Source of the DNA: Dermacentor variabilis
Taxonomy: Eukaryota; Arthropoda; Arachnida; Ixodida; Ixodidae
NCBI RefSeq assembly: GCF_050947875.1
Contig: NC_134569.1
Span: forward strand, 21,489,631 to 21,553,630
Direction: 5' to 3'
Length of the DNA stretch: 64,000 nt
In this document: positions 10,498-18,958 of the stretch, one piece after another
Position numbering within the stretch: position 1 is the stretch's first letter
Layout: each line of letters begins with the position of its first letter
Translations under genes and position numbers: made by a program
The notes under the pieces: generated by a model
What the model saw: only the letters and a program-made list of their open reading frames with translations
Databases searched by the model: none
Told to the model about the DNA's origin: nothing

Positions 10498-11667
10498 CTA
10501 CTTTGACCTCCTGAGCGCCCGCGGGCCCCCTAAAAAAGCAACAGCGCGACCCCCAAGTCGCCAGCCCACTTCTCGTGCTAGCCTGTAATTGAAGTGGATA
10601 CCATCTCGTTTAAAACCACCACAACTTCTCACTTCCCTGTTTACTTCGACAACCTCGAAGCCTTTCTCTCCGCTCATTTTCCATATTGCCTTATTGGCAG
10701 CCATTACGGCTCTTTGTACGTGACTGTCACGCACAGGCACCTCCGGCACCGTGCACACCACGATCTGCACCTGAGGGGATAGCTCGCGCAAGTCGTCCAC
10801 CCCCTTCGCCAAGCGCTGGGCTAGTCCTGGCCCTTTTCTGTTCAGGACGTCATTTAGCCCGCCTGCTACTACGACAAGGTTGCGCACGTGGGCATTTTCC
10901 GTGAGCTTTTCTTTTGCTCGCTCCATGACAGAACCCAGTGTCTGCCCTGGAAATGTCCCTACCGCCACTCTTTTGTCGCCTTTCACCCTCTCCACAATTG
11001 CTTTTGAGCACCCAGCCATGTTTGAGTCGCCAGCGATAATCACCCTTTCACTATCTCCTACCTCTCCCTGCTTCCCGGCTTCCTGTGGCTGCAGCGTCGC
11101 CTCACTCGGGGCGTGTTGCGCTGCTTCGCTATAGCTACGCCGATTCACCGGCGGCGAGCTGGCGACCGCTTGCTTTGGCTCCCTGCCTACCACTTCGCCC
11201 TCGCTTTGGTGTCCTGACCCGACATTATCCGCTGCCCGAGTCTCAAGAGCGTCGAGCCGCCTTTGCAGTTCGGCGCTCCTTTCTTTCGCCTCCCCAAGCT
11301 CGGCCACAGTCCTCACCAACTGCGCGGCCTGGGCCGCCTCCACCTTGACGAAATTTTCAACCTTCGCCTGCAGTGCTACCCGCTTCTCCTGCTCCTCCCT
11401 CAGGTTTGCCTTAAGCTCTTCAAACTTAGCCGCCCAATTCTCTTCCAGTTTTTGGACGGCTTCCCTGACGCCCTCGCACGACCTGCACGTGAAGCTAGAC
11501 CTCACCGCGTCTGCTAAATTCTGGAATTTAGTCTCGTCGAGGAAGCACCAGCGCAGGCACTCGTCGCACTGCACTTGCTCCCCGTCCCCCGCGGCCTTCA
11601 CGTTTTTCGATTTCATCGCTAGGCCTACGTCCCTAGGCCCAACGAGCAAGTTCGCCAAATCACTCAC
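10498..11667 (-). CDS. LINE ORF1: zinc finger, coiled coil and SGNH esterase-like domain
   Basis: A 389-codon protein, presumed to be the RNA-binding and chaperone partner of ORF2. Residues about 33-63 form a Cys-rich finger (QCDECLRWCF ... TCRSCEGV), resembling the PHD-like finger of CR1-type ORF1. Residues about 70-150 are a charged heptad-rich coiled coil (KLEENWAAKFEELKANL). Residues about 205-380 carry the SGNH hydrolase blocks: block I VIIAGDSNMAG (Ser about 212), block III VAGGLNDVL, and block V RDGIHFN with the Asp/His pair. The stop codon overlaps the open frame of ORF2. Esterase-type ORF1 is known from CR1 and L2 relatives. Esterase activity here is inferred from motifs only. Confidence 0.85.
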   Translation of the reverse strand: MSDLANLLVGPRDVGLAMKSKNVKAAGDGEQVQCDECLRWCFLDETKFQNLADAVRSSFTCRSCEGVREAVQKLEENWAAKFEELKANLREEQEKRVALQAKVENFVKVEAAQAAQLVRTVAELGEAKERSAELQRRLDALETRAADNVGSGHQSEGEVVGREPKQAVASSPPVNRRSYSEAAQHAPSEATLQPQEAGKQGEVGDSERVIIAGDSNMAGCSKAIVERVKGDKRVAVGTFPGQTLGSVMERAKEKLTENAHVRNLVVVAGGLNDVLNRKGPGLAQRLAKGVDDLRELSPQVQIVVCTVPEVPVRDSHVQRAVMAANKAIWKMSGEKGFEVVEVNREVRSCGGFKRDGIHFNYRLAREVGWRLGGRAVAFLGGPRALRRSK

Positions 11668-12079
11668 GCAAACCCGACCTCGACCGCTATCCCAAACAAA
11701 AACAAAGAATTATCACTCCCTACTCCATGTAAGAATCCGAAGAGCTAGCTGAAAGAACTATCCCCTAGGCCTAACGGGGGAGCCGCCAGACCTAGACAAA
11801 GCCGGTACGTTTCCTACTCCTACCAAAAATTCAAAATTTGCGCCCCTACTACATGCAAAAGAAAACACTTCAAAACACTAGCTAATAAAGATAAAAGAGT
11901 ACTTAGCTACGAACGAAGTCGCTGAAGCCTCGTCCACCGGAGCGTCCGCGAGCCACGACCAACCACGACTTTCGGACCCCTAGCGCCATCTGACGAATAG
12001 CGCCATCTCGAATGCGGTAGGATTACTCGAGGCGTCAGCAGCTTGCGCTGCGTGTTTGGCGCCCTGTCAAACGGTAGTG
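11668..12079 (-). other. Presumed LINE 5' UTR and flank
   Basis: There is no ORF with recognisable content. By position it should hold the internal promoter of the LINE whose ORF1 starts at 11667. Where the element ends and the SWIM gene sequence begins, between about 12000 and 12080, cannot be fixed by eye. Confidence 0.45.
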
Positions 12080-12729
12080 ATGGCGCGAAACAGCGTGCCG
12101 ATATTAATTTTAGCGAGGTTTCGGGAATTACAAGATCTTGGCTGTTTTTTTCGTGGAAAGAATTTGGAGAGAGGAAGTCGTCTGTTTAATTGAAGCGGGG
12201 CACGTCTACGACGTGAGGGAACTGGTGAACTAGCCGGGTCGGAAGTGACTGCTAGGTGTATTCCACAAACGAAAATCACCGCACCAGCGCGATGCGTGAA
12301 GCTCAGCGTAAGTTATGAAATTATAGGTGACAGATTCTTGCAGATCGACGACAGCAGACAAATCTTAGCGAGGAGCTGCGATTGCCATGCTGGCATCGCA
12401 GGGAAGTGCAAGCACGCTGCGGTACTTGCTCTGTACATACAGGACGGCAAATATGACTCCAGAACATCTCATCCAAGAACGTGGGACGTACCACCGTCTC
12501 GTAAGACCTACCCGAGGTATTCTAACGTTGTTCTCTCTAAACACAAGAAAGTGAGGAACTCACCAGTTTTATTAGGCTACGCTGGGAAAATATTTTCGCC
12601 CAAGTTACTGGATGTTGGAGACTTTTTATATTGTTGCGATTTTTCAGTGCGTGCAAAGGAGGTTCCAATAAACCACGTCGTCAAATATTTTGGTGATCTC
12701 AACTGCCCCTTAGTTGATATGCTGGGCGG
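12080..12729 (+). pseudogene. SWIM zinc-finger protein, 5' part, split by an LTR element
   Basis: The frame 12245-12742 (GTG at the left end, not a convincing start) contains a SWIM-type finger. The pattern SCDCHAGIAGKCKHAAVLAL gives CxC...CxH at 12385-12419, after a beta-rich lead-in (SVSYEIIGDRFLQIDD). Just upstream, a different frame reads CLIEAGHVYDVRELVN and then meets a stop at 12230, so a small indel has broken the gene. At 12729 the sequence is cut by an LTR retrotransposon, and the same frame resumes at 19813. SWIM fingers bind nucleic acid or protein. In ticks related proteins occur in many copies, often as part of possible mobile genes. No YqaJ-type nuclease is visible here. Confidence 0.65.
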
Positions 12730-12901
12730 TGTTTGGATCTGACTGCTGGTACGATCTGTTGGGAACTCGGCGCTGACGCCCGTGGTTGTACCTGGGTCGC
12801 AAGCCCCAAGGGTAGCGTTGGCCTGGCGGCCTGGGGTACAACTCGAAGCATCCGAAGGTCCCGGCAAAGCATGAGTCGACTGGTAACAACGAAACAACTT
12901 G

Positions 12902-12907
12902 TTTATT
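12902..12907 (-). terminator. Polyadenylation signal AATAAA in the 3' LTR
   Basis: The minus strand reads GTTAAAATAAACAAG, about 115 bp downstream of the TATA-like box. This fits an R region ending shortly after it. The same motif is at 19131-19136 in the 5' LTR. Confidence 0.6.
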
Positions 12908-13017
12908 TTAACATCGCAAAGAGTTGGCGGTCAGGTTGACCGAAGTAGAGAGACGGGAGAGCACTTCACTCAACAGAAGAAATCGGAGCCCTCTTTTTGG
13001 CGTCCGGGGGCAGCTGT

Positions 13018-13024
13018 TTTTATA
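13018..13024 (-). promoter_or_regulatory. TATA-like box of the 3' LTR
   Basis: The minus strand reads GTATAAAAACAGCTG, placed between the U3 repeats and the AATAAA signal. This is the expected order for an LTR promoter. The identical site at 19247-19253 would drive the element. Confidence 0.6.
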
Positions 13025-13199
13025 CTCTCGCAGTTGAGGGCAAGAAGGAACCCCTCAAAAGACGAGCACGTGAATGTACAATGGGCTAATGGTGACGCAC
13101 ACTGTCGTAGCGATGCCGTAGCACCATGTCGAGCACGATCTCGTAGCACCCTGTCGTGGCGCTGCCGGTCGGACACAATGACTGTAATGAGAAGATGGT

Positions 13200-13522
13200 C
13201 CCTGCTTTGGCATCGCCTGTTTCGGGCATAATGACTGGAACGAGATCCCTGCTTTGGCATCGCCTGTTTCGGGCCCAATAACTGGAATGAGATCCCTGCT
13301 TTGGCATCGCCTGTTTCGGGCACAATGACTGGAACGAGATCCCTGCTTTGGCATCGCCTGTTTCGGGCCCAATAACTGGAATGAGATCCCTGCTTTGGCA
13401 TCGCCTGTTTCGGGCACAATGACTGGAACGAGATCCCTGCTTTGGCATCGCCTGTTTCGGGCCCAATAACTGGAATGAGATCCCTGCTTTGGCATCGCCT
13501 GTTTCGGGCACAATGACTGGAA
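13200..13522 (-). repeat. 47-bp minisatellite in the 3' LTR, 7 units
   Basis: Units start CCCTGCTTTGGCATCGCC and alternate between two variants (GGGCACAATGACTGGAAC and GGGCCCAATAACTGGAAT), so the true repeat is a 94-bp dimer. Its place in U3, upstream of the TATA-like box, suits an enhancer-type array, but that role is inferred. Confidence 0.95.
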
Positions 13523-13673
13523 TGCGAGGATGATCCCTAGGCGGTCGCATCGCCGCAGTCGCGCCTGGAAACACCTGGCGATGAGTGTTGCGGCGACGAC
13601 GATCGGGCCAAAATGTCTGCCGCCCCGCCGCAGTCGCGCCGGCAAAACCACGTGTCGCAGGCGAAACGCAACA

Positions 13674-14161
13674 GACCGCCCCGCCGGGGGAAGGAGATCC
13701 CGATGGACAGGGGACTGCATCCGCTGTCCGGAGGGATGTCGCTCGATGATGCTCATAACCGAAGTCGGGCGTCCCTTGACGTTTCTTGAGCGCAGCGCAC
13801 AGAGAAGGCCTCGTTCTCTCGTTCAGGTTCGCACGGGACACTGCAAAGTGACTTCGGGAGAGTTCACATTTTTGTTCTCGTTCCCGGCAAGCGTTAGAAC
13901 TACGCTGAAACTCAACCGCTCAGTCAGCAAGCACGGCACAACCCTCACTAAGCCCTGCCCGGCTCTTTCCCCTTTTTATACCACTGCCTAGTTCCTTACA
14001 GTAGTCTAGCATCACTCAGAACGCGTCCACAAATTGAAAAATTGCACTAGAAAGCATATCATCACTTTGAAACACTAAACAAAAGCAATATGTTAAAAAA
14101 AAAAATCCTGCCTCAGGAAGAAAAACATCAGTAACAAACAATTTTGAGGCTGATTCCTACG
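13674..14161 (-). other. Untranslated internal 3' region of the LTR element
   Basis: It lies between the pol stop codon and the 3' LTR. The bases next to the LTR on the coding strand are G-rich (GGCGGGGCGGTC) rather than a clean polypurine tract. No env or other ORF with recognisable content was found. Confidence 0.6.
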
Positions 14162-17100
14162 TTAGGGGCTTCGACTTAAGCCATCGGCGTTACCGTTGAG
14201 ACTCCCCTTTTTGTAACGCACCTCAAAGGAATATTGTTGTAAAGCGAGGCTCCAGCGCAGGAGGCGGCCATTTTTGGGAGAGATGGTCTGCAGCCATTGG
14301 AGAGGGCAGTGATCCGTCTCAATGATAAACCTCGAGCCGGCTAGATAGCATGACAATTTCTGAACGGCCCACACGAGACATGCACACTCTTTCTCGGTGG
14401 CGCTATACGCCTGCTCACGACTGGTCAGCTTACGACTAGCATACAGGACGGGGTGTTCTACTTCTCCCTTTTCCCGTTGGCACAGTACAACGCCCATGCC
14501 TCGCTCACTAGCATCGCACTGAACAATGAACCCTTTTGTATAGTCTGGCGATCGTAGCACAGGCTGGCTTGTTAGGGCACTCTTTAGGGCGCTAAAAGCT
14601 CTTTCCTTTGTCTCGTCCCAGACGACTGTTTGAGGCTCTGTTTTTCTTAGAGCATCCGTCAGGGGAGCCGCGATATCAGAGTACCTAGGGATGTACCTCT
14701 GATAGTAGCCGGCGACACCTAAGAACGACCGAATATCGGTCTTTGTGCGCGGTTGCGGAAAGTCTCGCACGGCGGCCACTTTTATTTCAGAGGGGCGGCG
14801 ACGACCCTGACCAATCATGTGACCGAGGTAGACAACCTCGGCCCGTGCTAACTGGCACTTAGGAGCCTTGACTGTCAAGCCCGCTTCGCGCAGGCGGGTT
14901 AGCACTGCCCGCAAGTGTGTCATATGCTCAGACCAGGATGCGGAGAATATCGCTACGTCGTCTAGATACGGTAAAGCGAATTCTTGCTGTCCCCGCAACA
15001 CTTTATCCATGAGGCTTGAAAAACAGTATGGCGCGTTCTTCAAACCAAAACTCAACACTTTAGGACGGAATGTTCCCATTGGTGAAATGAACGCCGCATA
15101 CCTACTAGCCTCTTCTGTAAGTGGAACCTGCCAATAACCCCTGACAAGATCTAGGGTGGAAATAAACTGAGCGCTACTAACTTTCTCAAGGCGCTCCTCG
15201 ATGTTAGGGATCGGATAAATTTGATCCTTAGTGATGGAATTAAGCCTGCGGTAGTCGACGCAAGGACGAGGTTCCTTGCCCGGTACCTCAACTAAAATCA
15301 AAGGGGAGGTATAATCACTCTCGCCTGCCTCAATAACACCGAGCTGTAGCATTTTCTTTACCTCAGCCTCCATAATATCGCTCTGGCGGGGTGACACCCG
15401 ATACGCCTTGGATCGTACTGGCTCTGGGGAGGTAAGTTCTATATCATGAGTAAGTACCGAAGTCCTACCAGGCCTCTCAGAGAACAGACCTTGAAACTCT
15501 TGTAATAGCTGGTGTAGTTCGGTTTTCTGCTCAGGCGACAGCGGTGCTTTACTGATAAGGTCACTAATGACTTGACCGGTGTCTTCCCTGTTCGTCACTG
15601 AGCCTAGTCCCGGAAGCTCGACCGGAAGCTCTTCAGGAACGTTTACCATCATGCACACCACTGCTTCCCTTTGTCTATAAGGTTTGAGCAGATTACAGTG
15701 GTAAACTTGCTGTGCTTTCCGCTTTCCTGGCAGACTTACCACGTAGTTAACGTCCGACAGTTTCTGAACAATTCGTGCTGGGCCCTCCCACTGCACGTCT
15801 AGTTTGTTGTTTAGCGATGTGCGCAATATCATGACCTCATCGCCAACCTCAAAACGACGGGCCCTGGCTGTCCGATCATAATAAACCTTGGCCCTCTGCT
15901 GGGCCTTTGTCATTGCTTCACCTGACAACTCCTGTGCCCTTCTTAAGCGTTCGAGGAGCTTAAGCACGTACTCCACCACGACTGGGTCGTCGCCCCTACC
16001 TTCCCATGATTCTCGAAGCATGCGAAGCGGAGATCGAAGCGAGCGACCGTACACCAGTTCAGCTGGCGAAAACCCCGTAGCCGCATGCGGCGCGGTCCTT
16101 AAAGCAAACATCACCCCAGGCAGACACAGCTCCCAGTCAGTTTGATGTTCAAAACACAAGGCTCTCAACACGCGCTTCATGACGGAGTGGAGCTTCTCAA
16201 CGGAATTCGACTGTGGGTGGTACACTGAGCTGTGTAACAGCTTTACCCCACACCTTTCGAGAAAAGTTGTCGTCAAAGCGCTAGTAAACACTGTGCCCTG
16301 ATCTGATTGAATTTCTGCAGGAAAACCAACTCGCGCAAATATGGACAGTAGTGCATTAACTATCTCAACTGAGCTGAGTTCTTTAAGCGGCACTGCTTCA
16401 GGGAACTTTGTCGCTGGGCAGATCACAGTCAAAATGTGTCTGTACCCCGTGGCTGTTACCGGCAGAGGTCCCACAGTATCAATAACGAGCCGTCTAAAAG
16501 GCTCCGTTATGATAGGTACCAATTTCAACGGCGCCCTCGATTTGTCCCCTGGTTTGCCCACCCGCTGACAAGTGTCACATGTCCTCACGAAATGGTCTGC
16601 GTCCCGAAAACACCCTGGCCAATAGTACTCTTGCAAGAGACGGTCCTTAGTTTTCTTAACTCCTAGGTGTCCGGACCACGAACCCCCATGTGACAAGCGC
16701 AACAGATCCTGACGATAGCATTGAGGCACGACCAGCTGATCGAACTCCACTCCTCTGCGGTCTAGATACTTCCGGTACAGGACTCCACCTCTTTCCACAA
16801 AACGCGCAGTTTTCCTGGCGATACCTTCTTTGACATTGCAGCGCACGTTTTCCAGGCTGCCATCCTTTTTTTGCTCGGCTATCAAAGCCGTCCGGCTGAC
16901 TTTTAGCAACCTATCAAGTCCGTCTGACGTAGGCGCGATGAGCAAATCAGTAGATAGCTCTTCTAACTTTCCCGCGTCGGGCGTTTCCTCTCCAGTATCT
17001 GGCGCCTTTAACGTTACAGACTCAAGTTTATTCAGTTCGGGCGTGCTCGGAATATCAGCTTGCTGCGCCTCTGACCCTTTTTCGTTGTTTGATAACGTCG

Positions 17101-18604
17101 GCCCCGCAACTACCGCCTTTGCAGCGAGCTCCCGAACCTTCGATCTGGTTAAGGCCTGAACACTAGCTTCACCAAACAAAAGCCCCTTCTCGCGCAGGAG
17201 GTGATCGGACCTGTTTGAAAATAGGTACGGGTACTGGGGTGGCAGCATAGATGACACTGCCGCCTCTGTCTCAAGCGCTCCGAAAGGTCCTTCAATAAGC
17301 ACTTTTGCTACCGGCAGACACACGCTATGAGCTTCCACGGCTTGCTTGATCCATGCGCACTCGCCCGTGAACATATGGGGTTCTACGTAAGACGGGTGAA
17401 CTACATCCATCGTAGCTGCGGAATCGCGAAGCACTCGGCACTCTTTCCCGTTCACGAGGAGGTCTCGCATGTAAGGCTCGAGAAGCTTCATGTTCTCGTC
17501 AGTGCTGCCTATTGAAAAAAACACAACTTTTGGTGTTGTTTCCGGACACTGCGCCGAAAAGTGACCCGGCTTCTGGCACGTATAACACAAGCGCGCTCGC
17601 CTCATCTCGAACCGCTTTCTGCGTTTGGCTGCCGCCGTCTCTTTACGTCTGGTCGGACTGCTTTCACTCGCATCCGCACTACGCGTGTCCCCCTTTAATC
17701 TCATGGGCGTGAACTTCGGCCTCTCAAACGTCGAGCCAAATTCACCCTTTTGACCGTCCTTAGCTCCGCGAGCCCGACGCGTCACAAACTCCTCGGCTAG
17801 CTCAGCGGCTTTAGCCACCGTACAAACGTCTGGCCTATCCAAGACCCAGTATCGCACGTTCTCCGGTAACCGACTATAAAACTGTTCTAGCCCGAAACAC
17901 TGCAGAACTTTATCGTGGTCACCAAACGCTTTCTCTTCTTTGAGCCACTCCTGCATGTTCGACATAAGCCTATACGCAAACTCTGTATATGACTCAATTC
18001 TGCCTTTCTCATTTTCCCGAAACTTCCGACGGAACGCCTCCGCAGACAGCCGGTACTTTTTTAGCAGACTCGATTTTACTTTGTCGAAATCCTCTGCTTC
18101 CTCTCTATCCAAGCGAGCGACTACGTCGGCCGCCTCGCCGGGTAACAAAGTGAGCAAGCGCTGTGGCCACGTTTCCCGAGAGAACCCCTGCTTCTCGCAC
18201 GTTCGCTCAAAGTTAACCAGGAACAAACCAATGTCCTCTCCAAGCTTAAACGGCCGCATCAGGTCAGTCATTTTGAACAATACTCGTTCTCCTGCACCGT
18301 GTGCCTGACTTCCATTACGAGCGCGTTCCATTTCTACCTCAAGACGCTTCATTTCCAAAGCGTGTTGACGGTCACGCTCTTGTTGCTCTCGCTCTTTCTG
18401 TTCTTTACGTTCACGCTCTTCTTTTTCTTTTGCAGTCTCCCTCTCTTCAATAGTCTCAAGGCATTCCGACAGCTCGTCATCCTCAGCCTCTAACTCAAGA
18501 ATAGCCTTTAGCAGTTCTGGTTTTCTGAGTTTGTCCGAGACATCCAGACCCAACTCTCTTGCAAGCTCCAACAATTTCGGTTTGCGCAACGACTTCAAAT
18601 CCAT
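14162..18604 (-). CDS. Gag-Pol polyprotein with order Gag-PR-IN-RT-RNase H
   Basis: 1,480 codons with no frameshift between gag and pol. Approximate residues: a SAP-like N-terminus and charged coiled coil 1-95; a gag-like region 110-260; a CCHC knuckle CYTCQKPGHFSAQC near 340; a protease site CRVLRDSAATMDVV near 393 (D-S-A). Integrase follows: the HHCC finger (SHGGSWSGHLG ... TCDTCQ) at 638-679, and the core with VIDTVGPLP, IQSDQGTVF and YHPQSNSVEKLH (700-805, 34 residues between the second Asp and the Glu by my count). A GPY-type module (VQWEGPARIVQKL) is near 938. Only then comes RT (CVDYRRLNSITKDQIYPIP near 1116, LPYLDDVAIF near 1210), followed by RNase H (IVQCDASERGMG, YSATEKECACLVW, GNADGLSR) up to the stop. 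The sequence is Ty3/gypsy-like with a Ty1/copia-like order. Confidence 0.93.
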   Translation of the reverse strand: MDLKSLRKPKLLELARELGLDVSDKLRKPELLKAILELEAEDDELSECLETIEERETAKEKEERERKEQKEREQQERDRQHALEMKRLEVEMERARNGSQAHGAGERVLFKMTDLMRPFKLGEDIGLFLVNFERTCEKQGFSRETWPQRLLTLLPGEAADVVARLDREEAEDFDKVKSSLLKKYRLSAEAFRRKFRENEKGRIESYTEFAYRLMSNMQEWLKEEKAFGDHDKVLQCFGLEQFYSRLPENVRYWVLDRPDVCTVAKAAELAEEFVTRRARGAKDGQKGEFGSTFERPKFTPMRLKGDTRSADASESSPTRRKETAAAKRRKRFEMRRARLCYTCQKPGHFSAQCPETTPKVVFFSIGSTDENMKLLEPYMRDLLVNGKECRVLRDSAATMDVVHPSYVEPHMFTGECAWIKQAVEAHSVCLPVAKVLIEGPFGALETEAAVSSMLPPQYPYLFSNRSDHLLREKGLLFGEASVQALTRSKVRELAAKAVVAGPTLSNNEKGSEAQQADIPSTPELNKLESVTLKAPDTGEETPDAGKLEELSTDLLIAPTSDGLDRLLKVSRTALIAEQKKDGSLENVRCNVKEGIARKTARFVERGGVLYRKYLDRRGVEFDQLVVPQCYRQDLLRLSHGGSWSGHLGVKKTKDRLLQEYYWPGCFRDADHFVRTCDTCQRVGKPGDKSRAPLKLVPIITEPFRRLVIDTVGPLPVTATGYRHILTVICPATKFPEAVPLKELSSVEIVNALLSIFARVGFPAEIQSDQGTVFTSALTTTFLERCGVKLLHSSVYHPQSNSVEKLHSVMKRVLRALCFEHQTDWELCLPGVMFALRTAPHAATGFSPAELVYGRSLRSPLRMLRESWEGRGDDPVVVEYVLKLLERLRRAQELSGEAMTKAQQRAKVYYDRTARARRFEVGDEVMILRTSLNNKLDVQWEGPARIVQKLSDVNYVVSLPGKRKAQQVYHCNLLKPYRQREAVVCMMVNVPEELPVELPGLGSVTNREDTGQVISDLISKAPLSPEQKTELHQLLQEFQGLFSERPGRTSVLTHDIELTSPEPVRSKAYRVSPRQSDIMEAEVKKMLQLGVIEAGESDYTSPLILVEVPGKEPRPCVDYRRLNSITKDQIYPIPNIEERLEKVSSAQFISTLDLVRGYWQVPLTEEASRYAAFISPMGTFRPKVLSFGLKNAPYCFSSLMDKVLRGQQEFALPYLDDVAIFSASWSEHMTHLRAVLTRLREAGLTVKAPKCQLARAEVVYLGHMIGQGRRRPSEIKVAAVRDFPQPRTKTDIRSFLGVAGYYQRYIPRYSDIAAPLTDALRKTEPQTVVWDETKERAFSALKSALTSQPVLRSPDYTKGFIVQCDASERGMGVVLCQREKGEVEHPVLYASRKLTSREQAYSATEKECACLVWAVQKLSCYLAGSRFIIETDHCPLQWLQTISPKNGRLLRWSLALQQYSFEVRYKKGSLNGNADGLSRSP

Positions 18605-18958
18605 GGCTGCTCTGAATGCTGCTTTCTCTACTGCTTACTATTGTCTTGCCGCAAACTAACCCGGCAGCAACGACAACCACAATTACCAGCTCTGTTTCTG
18701 ACACTAACAAAAGCCTGGCAAAGCTCAGAAGAAGAAAGTCCCGCACTCACCAAACCTCGCAGGCAGGAATTCCGCGCAGTCGTTCCGCTGCAGGCAACCA
18801 GTCGTCACACAGGGCTCGTTGCACTGCTCCCGGATCGTCGTTGAGCTGCTCAGCATACAGTCAACTGCATCTCTTCGCTGCTGGCCTCCGTTGTCGCGAT
18901 GTCACCGCTGGCAGACAGTTGTTTGAAGTCGGAGGTGATCTCACCGCTGCCAACCAGA
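18605..18958 (-). other. 5' leader of the LTR element with primer-binding site
   Basis: Directly after the 5' LTR the coding strand reads TC and then TGGTTGGCAGCGGTGAGATC (about 18937-18956). This should be the tRNA primer-binding site, and a near-identical motif follows LTR-like sequence at 55797-55816. The rest is a leader up to the ATG at 18604. Confidence 0.65.

Larger units (their letters stand above)
6994..12000 (-). mobile_element. Apparently full-length two-ORF LINE
   Basis: The element is read on the minus strand: a 5' UTR (about 12000-11668), ORF1 (11667-10498), ORF2 (10387-7148), a roughly 150-bp 3' UTR, and a tail of CATC repeats (GGAT on the plus strand, 6994-7010). Both ORFs are open end to end, which implies a recent insertion. 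The 5' boundary is approximate because I could not identify a target-site duplication. The endonuclease, RT, C-terminal knuckle and esterase-type ORF1 suggest a CR1/L2-like group, but the clade is uncertain without a tree. Confidence 0.75.
12730..13673 (-). repeat. 3' LTR (944 bp)
   Basis: It matches 18959-19808 along its length. In element orientation it holds a U3 with seven 47-bp repeats (plus-strand 13200-13522), a TATA-like TATAAAA (13018-13024 read in reverse) and an AATAAA polyadenylation signal (12902-12907 in reverse). Its terminal U5 stretch 12740-12759 differs at about 10 of 20 positions from the other LTR. Confidence 0.93.

Noticed and set aside
13200..13522. Regularly spaced repeats resembling a CRISPR array
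   Set aside because: Eukaryotic context, direct head-to-tail units with no unique spacers, lying inside an LTR and duplicated in the other LTR.
13055..13841. Long overlapping minus-strand ORFs (186-251 codons, also 19199-19912)
   Set aside because: They arise from the 47-bp LTR minisatellite, repeat the same residues in several frames and overlap the LTR.
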